Assembly (NCBI RefSeq): GCF_947494015.1
Contig: NZ_CANLTL010000015.1
Span: 1-64,000 of the forward strand
Source of the DNA: an uncultured Cellulomonas sp.
GTDB lineage: Bacteria > Actinomycetota > Actinomycetes > Actinomycetales > Cellulomonadaceae
Reading direction: 5' to 3'
DNA length: 64,000 nucleotides
Shown here: positions 27,630 to 37,200 of the stretch, in pieces
How positions within the stretch are numbered: position 1 is the stretch's first letter
Layout: every line of letters starts with the position of its first letter
The notes under the pieces: generated by a model
What the model was told of the DNA's origin: nothing
Databases searched by the model: none
What the model saw: only the letters and a program-made list of their open reading frames with translations
Position numbers and translations under genes: made by a program

Positions 27630-28533
27630 GACCCACCGCCGTCTCCAGCGGCTGGCCGGTCAGCTGCGCGCGCAGCAGGGCCAGGTAGGTCCAGCGCCGG
27701 TCCCGCGGGAGGTCCAGGACGGCGTCCTCGGACCACCCGTAGTGGAAGGCGAGGCAGTGCGTCTCCAGCAGCAGCCGTCCGGCACCGGCCTGCAGCTCGC
27801 GACCGAGCAGGACGATCGGGTCGAAGCGCACCTCGTTGACCGCGCGGCACGCCGGGCAGCCCACCTGGAGCGCCGTCGTGGGGGCGAGCGGACGCCGGCC
27901 CAGCGCGACCAGGGCCGCGGTCCGCAGCGGCGCGGGCAGCGCCCACCACGCGTCCGGGTCGGGCAGGGGGACCGCGTCGCCGCCGACGTCGACCGCGCGG
28001 ACGACCGCGGCCATGAGCGCCCCGGTGCGGGTGGCCGGGGATCCCGGGACGCCCTCCAGCGCCTCGTCGTCCGCGCCGGTCACCGGGCGCAGCACCACCC
28101 GGCCCACGCCCTCGGCCTCCGCGACGAACCACTCCGGCTCGGGCTCCCGGGTGTCCGGCAGCAGGTCGGCCAGCTCCAGGTCGACGTCGCAGAGCTCGGC
28201 GCACACCGGGTTGGCGCACCGCACGACCAGGGCGAGCGTCGGCCCGAGCAGCGCCTCGCGCACCGCGAGGGCGACCAGGTCGGCGTCGCCGCGCGAGAGC
28301 GCCGCGACCAGCGCGGCGTCCGGCTCCTCGTAGTCGCCCACCCGCTCCAGGCACGCGGCCAGGACCCGGTGCCGGACGGCGGGCGGGACCCGCACCGGCC
28401 CCGGGGTGACCCGCACCGCCTCGGCCAGGGCGAGCTCGAGCCGGCCGTCGGGTGCGGCGAGCACCGCGTCGCGGTGCCGGCCGCCGTCGGTGTCGATCAG
28501 CCCGCGGCCCAGCGTCAGCCCGGGGCCGCTCAT
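27622..28533 (-). CDS. gp26-like baseplate protein with cysteine pairs
   Basis: The 303-aa protein has an N-terminal domain (RVTPGPVRVPPAVRHRVLAA), cysteines C106, C111, C115 and a pair CPAC at 226-229 that may bind zinc, and the C-terminal block HCLAFHYGWSEDAVLDLPRD, which resembles T4 gp26-like baseplate proteins of phages. The ATG at 28533 overlaps the stop of the tube gene (ATGA). The open frame extends further upstream but is a shadow of the tube gene. Assignment to the gp26-like family is by motif; a general 'tail assembly protein' label is the safe alternative. Confidence 0.7.
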   Translation of the reverse strand: MSGPGLTLGRGLIDTDGGRHRDAVLAAPDGRLELALAEAVRVTPGPVRVPPAVRHRVLAACLERVGDYEEPDAALVAALSRGDADLVALAVREALLGPTLALVVRCANPVCAELCDVDLELADLLPDTREPEPEWFVAEAEGVGRVVLRPVTGADDEALEGVPGSPATRTGALMAAVVRAVDVGGDAVPLPDPDAWWALPAPLRTAALVALGRRPLAPTTALQVGCPACRAVNEVRFDPIVLLGRELQAGAGRLLLETHCLAFHYGWSEDAVLDLPRDRRWTYLALLRAQLTGQPLETAVGHG

Positions 28534-29042
28534 CCTCCGGTCTCCACCGCGATGCGGGTGTACCCCTCGTGCGTGACCTCGAGGGTCTCGATGAGGACGT
28601 CGTTGCCGTCGGCCGCGAGGTCGGAGATGTGGGTGTACTTGGACACGAAGCAGTGGAAGAGCTTGTAGGCGCGCACCTCCGTGCCGTCCACGTCCAGCAC
28701 CCGCACCTCGATGTCCCGGCGGAACTCGGGCTCGGTGAGCCGGGTCTGCCGCTCGCTCTGGTGGGCGTGGTCGATCAGCTGGTAGGCCCACTCCTCGAAC
28801 GTCGGGTCGTTGGTCACCCCGGACTCGAAGGTCACCGGCGGGTACTCGGTGCGGCCGGGCATCGACTCGTCGACGCTCGACGGGGAGTTGCCGGCCCGGA
28901 ACTTCACGACGTTGACCGTCGCGTCCAGGGCGGACATCTTGCGGCAGGCGGCGACCTCGACCCCGCCCATGACGATGCGGAAGTTGAAGTTGCGGAACGG
29001 GTCGCGGCGGGTGCCCTCGAACCGTCGGGCGATCGTGGTCAT
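28530..29042 (-). CDS. Tail tube protein 2, gp19-like (170 aa)
   Basis: The start (ATG at 29042) has a GAGGAG site at good distance. The protein has the gp19-like tube order: RDPFRNFNFRIVMGGVEVAA, a KFRAGNSP loop, PPVTFESGVTNDPTFEEWAY, and LEVTHEGYTRIAVE at the C-terminus. It should stack as hexamers to make the inner tube. It differs clearly from the second tube protein of this operon (29077-29661), so one may build the shaft and the other the first ring at the baseplate. A 34-bp gap separates the two. Confidence 0.9.
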   Translation of the reverse strand: MTTIARRFEGTRRDPFRNFNFRIVMGGVEVAACRKMSALDATVNVVKFRAGNSPSSVDESMPGRTEYPPVTFESGVTNDPTFEEWAYQLIDHAHQSERQTRLTEPEFRRDIEVRVLDVDGTEVRAYKLFHCFVSKYTHISDLAADGNDVLIETLEVTHEGYTRIAVETGG

Positions 29043-29076
29043 CGGTGCTCCTCGTGTCGGTGCGTTCGGCCCGGGC

Positions 29077-29661
29077 CTAGGCCGCAGCGGGGTCGGGGGG
29101 GCGGGCCCGCCAGCCCTCGTGGGTGAGCTCGACCGTGAGCAGGCCGACCTCGTTGGTCATCGCGTCCAGCGCGGGCAGCGCCTGGAAGCGGCTGATCCAG
29201 GCGTTGACCACCTCGTAGTCCCGCCGCCTGCCCGTGGGGGACGGGGCGCCGGTCGCCGTGCCCGCCGCGCCCGGCGCGCCCGCCGCGCCCGCCGTCGTGC
29301 CCGCGCCGGCCGCCCCGCGCGGGACGTGCGGGTCCCAGACCTCGATGACGACGTTGCGCTTGACCGGGCCCGACGCGGCCGGGCGGCCGGTCCGCAGGTA
29401 CTCCACGCAGGCGGCGGCCCAGGTCTCCAGGGAGTCGTCCAGCGCCAGGCCCTGCTCGAGGGTGATGGGCTCCCAGGTCGCCCGGTCGGGGTTGGCGTGG
29501 CGGTGCAGGCTGTTCCCGCCGCTCCAGATCTCGTGCGCCTGGACCGTCGTGGACAGGCCGGAGACCCGGCGCACCCCGGCGACCGCCGTGGCGGCTCCGT
29601 CCAGCCGGAGGCGGAAGGTGTAGGTCCGCAGCGGGTTGCGGGGGCTGGCGTCGACGGTCAT
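29077..29661 (-). CDS. Tail tube protein 1, gp19-like with Gly/Ala insertion (194 aa)
   Basis: The ATG at 29661 overlaps the sheath stop (ATGA), which decides the start over a longer open frame. The tube pattern is visible: NPLRTYTFRLRLDGAATAVA, a SGLSTTVQ loop, WEPITLEQGLALDDSLETWA and LTVELTHEGWRARPPD. A low-complexity insertion of alanine, glycine and threonine (residues ~113-145) sits where other family members have a short turn. This may point outward or into the lumen. Which tube protein forms the shaft cannot be told from sequence. Confidence 0.88.
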   Translation of the reverse strand: MTVDASPRNPLRTYTFRLRLDGAATAVAGVRRVSGLSTTVQAHEIWSGGNSLHRHANPDRATWEPITLEQGLALDDSLETWAAACVEYLRTGRPAASGPVKRNVVIEVWDPHVPRGAAGAGTTAGAAGAPGAAGTATGAPSPTGRRRDYEVVNAWISRFQALPALDAMTNEVGLLTVELTHEGWRARPPDPAAA

Positions 29662-32000
29662 GCGGCGAGCAGCGTCTTCTGGCTGATCTGCACGACGACG
29701 AACTCGGCCGGCTTGAGCGGGGCGAAGGCCACCTGGACGGTCACGATGCCCTGGTCGATGAGCTCCTGCGGGTTGGTCTCGGCGTCGCACTTGACCGCGA
29801 ACGCCTCACCGGGCGTGGCGCCCTGGAAGGCGCCCTGCCGGTGCAGCCCGAGCATGAACGCCTCGACGGTGCCGCGGACCCGGCCCCACAGGGTGACGTC
29901 GTTCGGCTCGAACACGACCCACTGCAGGCCGCGCCGCAGCGACTCCATGAGGAACAGGCCGGTGCGCCGGACGTTGGTGTACCGCCACTCCGGGTCGGAC
30001 GACAGCGTCCGCGCCCCCCAGCTCACGATCCCCGCGCCCGGGCGCTGGCGCAGGCAGCACAGGCCGATCGGGTTGAGCAGGTCCTGGTCGGCGTCCAGCA
30101 GCCGGTGCTGGAGGTCCAGCGCCCCCGGGATGGTGGCCTCGAGACCGGCCGGGGCCTTCCACACCCCGCGGGTGCGGTCCGTCCGGGCGAAGACGCCGGC
30201 CACGTGCCCCGAGGGCGGGACCATCCGTCGCGGCGCGCGCCCCACGCCGACCGGGTCGGTCACCTCGATCCACGGGTAGAACATCGCGACGTTGTCGGAG
30301 CGGGTCGGCAGGCCCTCGACGAACCGCACCACGTCGCCGGTGTCGACCGCGAATCTGCGGTCGTCGCTGCCCACGCCGTCGGCGACGTAGAAGACGCCGC
30401 GCCGGTCGGCGTACGCCATCCCGGTCGCCAGGAAGTCCGGCTCGTTGCGGCCCGGCAGGAGGAGCAGCTGGATGTCGACGTCGTCGAAGGCCCGCAGGCC
30501 GGTGCGCCCGGTCGCGTCCTCTCGTCCGGCGAAGTCGGCCGGGCTGACCACCTCGGCGCCGTCCGTGCCCCCGCGCAGCCGCAGCGGCGTGTCACCCGTC
30601 TGCGCCGGGCGCAGGTCCGGGTTGAGCGCCGAGGACTCGCGCAGTCCGGTGTCCCGGGCCGCGGTGAACACCGTGGGCAGGGCACGCAGGCGGCCGGGCT
30701 CGAGGGTCTCCGTGGCCACGACGGTCACCGCCCCCAGGTCCTCCACCACGACCCCGGCCGCGCCCGGCCGGTCGGCGGCGGCGTCGAACGGCGTGCCCGC
30801 GTCCACCGCGAGCGCGAGCCGGGTGCCCTCGGCACGCGGGGTGCGGGTGGAGACCACCAGCCGCGGCCCGGCCGTGCCGATCTCCAGCAGGTCGTCCAGG
30901 TCGGCGGTCGCCACCTGCTCCCGCAGCGCCTCGACCAGGTCGGGCAGCGGCGTGGCGCCCAGGGGGTCGGTGTCGAGCACCACGGTGAGCGGGCCGTTGC
31001 CCTCCGCGTCGGTCGCGGTGAGCGTGAGGGTCGCCGTGCCGCCGAGCTCGACCGTGTCGGTCCCGCCCGCGACCGGGGCGACCAGGTAGGCGTCGGTGGC
31101 GACGGGGGCGCCCACGGTCACCACCGGGTCCTCGTCGACGACCGTGAAGTCCGCACCGAGCTGGGCCTGGAGCAGCGCGAGGAGCTGGGCCCGGTCCAGC
31201 AGCGCGAACCGCCCGTCGTCGCCGACCGTGCCGCCGGCGGTCGTCACCGCGGCGTCGTCGAACACCACCTCGCCGTCGCCGCCGACCCCCTCGGGCCCGG
31301 TCCAGCGCAGCGCCAGGCGCCCGCCCAGCGGGACCTCGACGTCGCCCTCGTGCGTCACCAGGCGCGGGGCGCGGTCCGGCAGCGGCGGGTCCAGGCGCGG
31401 CTCGGCGTCGAGGAACTCGGTGCGGTGCAGGTCGGTGACCCGGATGTAGCGGGAGAGGTCGTCGACGACCTCGACGACGTACTCGGGGGACTCCGGGTCG
31501 AGCACGACGTCGTCGAAGCGCTCCACCACGCGGCCGCGACCCCCCTCGACCCACTCGACGCTCAGGGCGAAGGCGCGGTCCCGGGAGGAGGTGGACGGTC
31601 CGACGTGCACCCGGAGGTTCTCCGCCCACGCACCCGCGCCGCGCGCCGTCACCCGCAGCACCCGACGGTCCCCTCCCCACACGTCGTCCGACCGGGCGAG
31701 GACGTCGTCGCTGACCCCGGCCACGGCGTCGTCGGGCAGGACCCGCACGACGAAGGCGCGCGAGCCCCCGGCGGCGAAGAACGCCTCGACGGCCTGGGCC
31801 AGGTGTCCCGCCGCACCGCGCCGGTGGCCCCCGAAGGCGCGCTCGAAGTCGGCGAAGCCCCGGACGAACGTCGCGGTGCCCGGCACACCGCGGGGCGCCT
31901 CCCCGATGAACCCGGCCGTGGAGGTGGGGACGGCCTGGATGGGTTTGACGCCGCTCTGGACCTCCTCGACGTACACGCCGGGGGTCAGTCGCTCTGCCAT
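29658..32000 (-). CDS. Contractile tail sheath protein (780 aa)
   Basis: The ATG at 32000 follows AGGAGG at 6 nt. The N-terminus (LTPGVYVEEVQSGVKPIQAV, then TAGFIGEAPRG) and the C-terminus (EWRYTNVRRTGLFLMESLRR, VVFEPNDVTLWGRVRGTVEA, FAPLKPAEFVVVQI) are the invariant parts of sheath proteins. The C-terminal strand mediates linking between subunits. The ~780-aa length is larger than the ~350-500-aa core; the extra sequence is a variable outer domain at residues ~120-480. It drives contraction that pushes the inner tube. The gene starts 45 bp after the 674-aa gene and overlaps the first tube gene. Confidence 0.95.
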   Translation of the reverse strand: MAERLTPGVYVEEVQSGVKPIQAVPTSTAGFIGEAPRGVPGTATFVRGFADFERAFGGHRRGAAGHLAQAVEAFFAAGGSRAFVVRVLPDDAVAGVSDDVLARSDDVWGGDRRVLRVTARGAGAWAENLRVHVGPSTSSRDRAFALSVEWVEGGRGRVVERFDDVVLDPESPEYVVEVVDDLSRYIRVTDLHRTEFLDAEPRLDPPLPDRAPRLVTHEGDVEVPLGGRLALRWTGPEGVGGDGEVVFDDAAVTTAGGTVGDDGRFALLDRAQLLALLQAQLGADFTVVDEDPVVTVGAPVATDAYLVAPVAGGTDTVELGGTATLTLTATDAEGNGPLTVVLDTDPLGATPLPDLVEALREQVATADLDDLLEIGTAGPRLVVSTRTPRAEGTRLALAVDAGTPFDAAADRPGAAGVVVEDLGAVTVVATETLEPGRLRALPTVFTAARDTGLRESSALNPDLRPAQTGDTPLRLRGGTDGAEVVSPADFAGREDATGRTGLRAFDDVDIQLLLLPGRNEPDFLATGMAYADRRGVFYVADGVGSDDRRFAVDTGDVVRFVEGLPTRSDNVAMFYPWIEVTDPVGVGRAPRRMVPPSGHVAGVFARTDRTRGVWKAPAGLEATIPGALDLQHRLLDADQDLLNPIGLCCLRQRPGAGIVSWGARTLSSDPEWRYTNVRRTGLFLMESLRRGLQWVVFEPNDVTLWGRVRGTVEAFMLGLHRQGAFQGATPGEAFAVKCDAETNPQELIDQGIVTVQVAFAPLKPAEFVVVQISQKTLLAA

Positions 32001-32045
32001 GGTTCCTCCTGCGGTCATCCCGGCCCGGTGGAGGCGCCGAACCGG

Positions 32046-34070
32046 TCAGGCCTGGTCGTGCTCGGGTGCGGCGCCGGCGGCGTCCGCGGTCGTGACGGTG
32101 CTGCGCAGGGCGCGCGCAGGGACGAGCTCGGCACGGGTCCCCGGGGCCCCCGGGGCGGTTCGAGCGGGTACGGGCTCGGGGCGTCCGGGGCTCGGGGCGA
32201 GCAGCGTCCGGTCGCCTGCCTGGAGGTCCAGGGACTCGACCAGCCAGGTGCCGACCGAGGACGACTCGGGCTCCACGAACCCGGAGACGGTGTGCTCCAG
32301 GCTGATCCGGGTGAGGTTGGAGGCCAGGTCGTCGCGCCGACGCACCCCGGTCTGCTGGGAGAAGACCACGCGGGCCCCGACGACCGTGTCGTGGCGTGGC
32401 CAGGTGCCGGTGACGGGCCGGTCCAGGTGGAGGACGCCGTCGGTGACGGCGACCACGACCGCCACGAACGCGGTCCCGCGAGGTGTCGCGCCGTCCGTGC
32501 TGCGCACCAGGGTCACCGGGTCCCCCGGGCGCCACCGTGTCGCCGGCGCCGCGGACCGGCGGTGCAGCGGGTCGAGCGGGCCGGCCGGCCGGGACAGGAC
32601 GTGGACGTGCGCCAGCGTGGCCGCCGGACCGCCCGCCCCGCCGAGCCGGAGCAGCATCCCGTCGCCCCCGGGCGGGGGGACCGGACCCACCGGCGCACCG
32701 GTGGACATCGCGTCGTCGGCGAACACGGCGACGCGCCCGGGGACGGTGTCGACCAGGGCGTGCACCGCGGCACCGTCCGCCAGCAGCGCGGCGGGGACAC
32801 GCACCGTCGCGGCGGGCACGGGCGTGCCGTCCGCGGCGGTGGCCGAGGCGCGCACGTCCGCGGCCAGGGTGGCCGGTCCGCCGTTGCCGGACGGGACGTC
32901 GACCCAGTCCACCTCGAGCCGCAGCGCGGTCATGCCCTCGTGCTCGAGCTCGGCGACCACGAGGTGGTCGCCGGCCGCGGCAGCGGGCGCCACGAGGCGG
33001 GTGGACAGCGCCCACCCGCCGGGAGCGGGGTGGAGGGCCAGCGTCGGGTCGGGCACGGCGGGAGGGTCGAGGAACGCCAGGGTGGCCGTCGCCCCGGTCG
33101 GCAGCGTGAGGCCCGCGGCGTCCGCGGTCGCCCCCCCGCTCGTCGTCACCGCCCGTCCCGTCCGGCGGTCGGCGAACCCGCCGTGCGGCTCCAGCTGGAC
33201 CCGCGTCCACCGGGTCGCCGGCTCACCCTCGGCCTGCAGGGGGATCTCGGTCGCACCGTCCGGGACGTCCGCGGCGAGCAGCGCGGGGCGCAGCACGAGC
33301 TGGCAGCGGGTGGGGGTCACCCGCGCCCAGGACTCCACGAGGGCGGCCAGGTGCCGCTGCGAACCCGCCCACAGGTCGACCCGGGCGTCGAACGCGAGTG
33401 CGATCGGCGCCGGCACCTGGTGGCGCACCAGCCGACCGGTCGGTGCCAGCGCGCCGTCGCCCAGCCCGAGGGCGACGGCGTGCGGGGTGGGTAACGCCAG
33501 CCCGACCGACGACCGCTCCTCGACCGACAGCGTCGCCGGCCCGCGACGTCCCGACGCCATCACGAACCTGCGGTTCGCGTCGTCCCAGCGCACGGTGGTC
33601 GCCCCGAGCTCGGCGAGGCGGGCCGCGTCGGTCACCGGGACGCCGTCGACGGTGGCCCCGCCGTCGGCGACCGCCTGGTGCAGCGCAGCCGCGACCCGGG
33701 CCGCGGCGGCGACCGCCCGCGGGGCGGTGAGCGGTGCGCCCGTGTCCGCCCCGTGGTTCACCGCGACGGTGAGCCGCACCTCGCCGTCGAGCAGCAGGTC
33801 GAGGGTCCCCGGCGCCGGGACGGGCGCCGCCGCGGGCAGCGAGGTGCCGGCGAGGTAGCCGGGCACCCGGACGGTCAGGGAGCGCTCGCGGGGGAGGTCG
33901 CGTTCCGGCTCGACCGTGTAGGACAGCGGGCCGGTCACCGAGGCGTATGGCAGGCGCGGCGGGCGGTACATCGGGTCGGCGAGCCCGTGCCCGGCGAACA
34001 GGGGGGCACCGTCGAGGCGGAGGGCCGAGCGCGTTCGCCACAGCAGTGCGTCGATGATGTCCGCGGTCAT
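32046..34070 (-). CDS. First gene of the injection-system operon: 674-aa protein of unknown function
   Basis: The ATG at 34070 is 25 nt downstream of the predicted transcription start, so the longer open frame to 35120 is a shadow over the divergent gene. The N-terminus (MTADIIDALLWRTRSALRLD) is followed by a beta-rich domain, a segment with DLWAGSQRHLAALVESWARV, and a part near residues 430-500 that could be a jelly-roll (LamG-like) fold (ALVDTVPGRVAVFADDAM). A region resembling LEHTVSGFVEPESSSVGTWL lies near the C-terminus. I do not recognise a family. Cap, baseplate-external or fibre roles are possible. It is the promoter-proximal gene and would be the most strongly expressed with sheath and tube. 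Confidence 0.75.
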   Translation of the reverse strand: MTADIIDALLWRTRSALRLDGAPLFAGHGLADPMYRPPRLPYASVTGPLSYTVEPERDLPRERSLTVRVPGYLAGTSLPAAAPVPAPGTLDLLLDGEVRLTVAVNHGADTGAPLTAPRAVAAAARVAAALHQAVADGGATVDGVPVTDAARLAELGATTVRWDDANRRFVMASGRRGPATLSVEERSSVGLALPTPHAVALGLGDGALAPTGRLVRHQVPAPIALAFDARVDLWAGSQRHLAALVESWARVTPTRCQLVLRPALLAADVPDGATEIPLQAEGEPATRWTRVQLEPHGGFADRRTGRAVTTSGGATADAAGLTLPTGATATLAFLDPPAVPDPTLALHPAPGGWALSTRLVAPAAAAGDHLVVAELEHEGMTALRLEVDWVDVPSGNGGPATLAADVRASATAADGTPVPAATVRVPAALLADGAAVHALVDTVPGRVAVFADDAMSTGAPVGPVPPPGGDGMLLRLGGAGGPAATLAHVHVLSRPAGPLDPLHRRSAAPATRWRPGDPVTLVRSTDGATPRGTAFVAVVVAVTDGVLHLDRPVTGTWPRHDTVVGARVVFSQQTGVRRRDDLASNLTRISLEHTVSGFVEPESSSVGTWLVESLDLQAGDRTLLAPSPGRPEPVPARTAPGAPGTRAELVPARALRSTVTTADAAGAAPEHDQA

Positions 34071-34101
34071 CGGAGTCCCCCAGACCAGCCAGAGGAGTCG
34101 G

Positions 34102-34132
34102 ATTATCCTCAGCAGCCGACGTCCGTTGTCAA
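34102..34132 (-). promoter_or_regulatory. Promoter of the injection-system operon
   Basis: On the minus strand TTGACA lies at 34132-34127 and GATAAT at 34107-34102, separated by 19 bp. The first is a perfect -35 and the second a one-mismatch -10 of the housekeeping type. Transcription would begin near 34095, giving a leader of ~25 nt before the ATG at 34070. The long spacer suggests that an activator could be needed. It is the only clear promoter inside the 34-kb run. Confidence 0.65.
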
Positions 34133-34233
34133 GAGCCCTGTCGGGACGGATCACGGCCGTCGTGACGGGGGCTGACGCGGCGGGCGGCGCGTCGTAGCCT
34201 GGCGGTCCGGGCCCGCGAGCGCGAGGGGCAGCC

Positions 34234-37200
34234 ATGGGTGGAGCCGGGCCCGCGCCGCCGCGCCGGTGGCCGCGGGACGTGACGCCGGAGCCCGAGCGTG
34301 GGGGGACACCCCGGGCTCGGTCGCCGGCCGACCCCGTGCCCGCCCGCGTGACCGGCGGTCGTGCCGGGAGCCCCGGGACGACGCCCGTCACCGCCGCCGC
34401 TCGCCGCGAGGGCGGCGCCGGTCGCGATGCGGTCCGGCCGCCCGGGCACGCGGCCGCGACGTGGCGGCCGGGCGTGACGGGGGACGGGTGGAGCCTGGCG
34501 TCCACCGACGCCCGCGGGACGACGGTGGACGTCGGGTCGCTACCGCCCGGGACGCTCCGCGCCGTCCTGGCGCACGAGGGCGTCCACGCCGGGCAGCTGG
34601 CCCGCGGCCGCGCCGGTGAGCCCCCCGCCTCGCGGGTCGCGCTCGAGGCGGAGGCACGCGCGGGGGCGGACGCCGTCCTCGCCGGGCGCCCGTTCAGCCC
34701 CGGCCTCGCGGCCGGGCCGCGCGACGTGCTCACCGCCGGGCCCGACGACGTCTGCGCGCCGGAGGGCGTCGGCCCGTCGCAGAGCGTCGCCCCCGGGATG
34801 TCCACCCCGCTCGACACCGTCGAGGCGACCTGCCTCCCGGACGAGCCGGTCGCCGGCCCGACGTCCCGGTCCGACCGGCACGAGCCGGACGCCGGACCCG
34901 CGGAGCCCACCGATCCCCGGCTGAGAGTCGCGCGCCTGGCCACGCGCCTGCGACGGGCCGTGGACAGCAAGCGACGCTTCCTCGCGGCGGTCAACACCTC
35001 CGGCCCGGACGTCGAGGAGGGGATCGCGGACCTGGACGCCGCGATCGGCGGGGCGGTCGCCGACCTGCGGGCCGAGGGTGTCCGCGGCACGACGGCGCGG
35101 ATCGTCGACCGCGCGGTCACCGGCGAGGACCTGGCCGAGACCGTCGCGCAGCTGATCGTCTCGCCGTCGTCGGGCCCCTACCGTCAGGGGGACGACCTCC
35201 GGTTCGTCGTCGACCTCAGCTACGTCCCGCCGGACCAGCCGGTCCGTGTCCGGTGGCGCGGTGACATGGCCGGCGGGGACGCCCCGTTCGACTTCCCCGA
35301 CCCGGGCGGTGCGCGGGACACCGAGCTGGTGGTCGACTCCCGCTTCTGGTTCCGGTCGGTGCCGTGGGTGCTCGACGAGGGGCTCGTGCTCGCCGTCACC
35401 GCGGACGTCCAGATCGGCACGACACGACTGGTCGGTCCCGATCTGACGGCGCGCCTGCCCATCACCCCCTACAGCCTGCAGGACGTGGGCCTGGTGCACA
35501 TCGGCCTGCGGGGTGGCGAGATGACCGGCCCGGCCGCTGCCCGGGCGTTGGTGGGCTCCGAGCTGACGTTCATGCTGTCCTCGGGGCCACCCGGCGGCCA
35601 GTTCATGGTGCAGTGGTCGTGGATGGACCTGGACCGGCAGCAGGGCTACCCCGGCACGCTGATCACCCGCTGGCAGGAGGAGGGTGCCGAGGTCCGGCAC
35701 ACCTTCACCGAGCCGGGCGGCTACGCGGTCGCGGCCCGGATCGCCCCCTTCGTGGGCACCCGGTGGTCGGCGTTCCCGGTCGACCCGGGGCACGCTCCGC
35801 CGACGGCGGCGGTGCGCGTGCAGGTGGGGACGCTGCAGGAGTGGGGATCCCAGGCGCTGGAGCGGCTGCGCACCGAGGAGCAGCCGCGCCCGACGGTCGC
35901 CGAGCTCGCCGCCCGGCTCGACGCCGAGGCGCGCGAGAACCAGGCGCTGGCCGCGCACGCGACCGAGGACGACGAGGCGCACTACCGCGACGTCGCCGAG
36001 CAGCGCCGGGCGATGGCCACGACGCTCACCGAGCGCATCGGCGCGCCGGCGTCGGCCGTCGAGCCCTTCCCGGCCCGCGACGAGGACTTCGGCGACGCCG
36101 TCCACGCGACGGCGGTGCCGGCGTCGCTGGTGATCGCCCACTCCGACGCGACACCGGGCGGTGGCATCCAGCCGCTCACGCTCTACCTGACCATGCGCCG
36201 GACGGCGGACGGCTTCTCCGCCACGCTCATCGACGCGACGACCAAGGACATGACGCCCTACCCCGGCCAGGGCGCCGGCTCGCGGGCGGCCGCCGAGGCG
36301 GCCTTCGCCCGGTACCGGGCGCGCAACCCGTACCCCATCGGTGGGCTGGCGGTGTACCGGTACGAGCTCCCCGACGGGACGATCCTGCGCGGCCGCTTCA
36401 CGACCACGACCCGGAGGAAGGAGGCCGAGAAGTTCGTCGAGGACGTGCTCACGATCGGCGGGTACGTCGTCGGCGTCCTGCTGCTGCTCGCGCCGGAGGC
36501 GACGGTCACCAAGGCCCTGGGACTGGGACTGCTCGGGCTGGGCGTGGGGTACGGCGCGTACCGGATCGGGCGCAACGTCGAGCTGGGCGTCGGCCTGCTT
36601 GACTCCCGCACCGTCCTGGAGGCCGTGGGCATCCTCGCCTCGGTGGCGGGCGTCGGCGGGTCGGTGATGCGGTCCGCCGGTGGGCCGGGCCGCACGCTGG
36701 TGTACCGCGCCGGCAGCTGGATGGTGCTGTCCTCGGTCGCCGCCGACGCCGGCACGATCGTGTACATCGGGGTGGAGAGCTACGACATGCTGCTGGCGTC
36801 GCTGGACGACCCGAACCTCGGCGAGAAGGGGCGGTCGGAGCTCCTGGGCCGGCTGGCGGGGCAGTTCCTCGCGCAGTCGACCATGTTCGTCGTCGGCAAC
36901 CGCGACATGTTCTCGGGGGGCCTGCGCCGCTCGGACTTCGTCCGCACCCGGCGCCCCGGGCTTCACGACCTGCCGGCGGTGGAGCCGCGGACGGGGCGTC
37001 CGCTGGTCGAGCTGGACCCGGGCAGCCGCCTGGACATCCAGGCGGAGCTGATCCGCCGCGGCGCGACGCCGGACGAGCTGATGCACCTGACCGACGTGTC
37101 CCTGGTGTCCGCGCTCCGGTCGGTGCAGCAGGGGGCCGCGCGCGGTCCGGGCGTCTTCGCCAGGACGGACGCCGATCTGCCCCTCGCCGACCAGCACCGC

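Noticed and set aside
29661-29790. Longer N-terminus for tube protein 1
   Set aside because: The extra 43 residues are an arginine-rich shadow of the sheath 3' end; the ATG at 29661 is coupled to the sheath stop.
1-34070. Prophage
   Set aside because: No terminase, portal, capsid, lysis, integrase or replication gene is visible, and LysM, CIS adaptor and giant beta-helix genes fit an injection system.
1-34070. Type VI secretion system
   Set aside because: There are no TssJ/L/M membrane-complex, TssB/C-type split sheath or ClpV genes; the sheath is one phage-like protein and the tube gp19-like.
34071-35120. Extension of the 674-aa gene up to 35120
   Set aside because: It would overlap the divergent cargo gene and the promoter. 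The ATG at 34070 lies 25 nt after the predicted transcription start.
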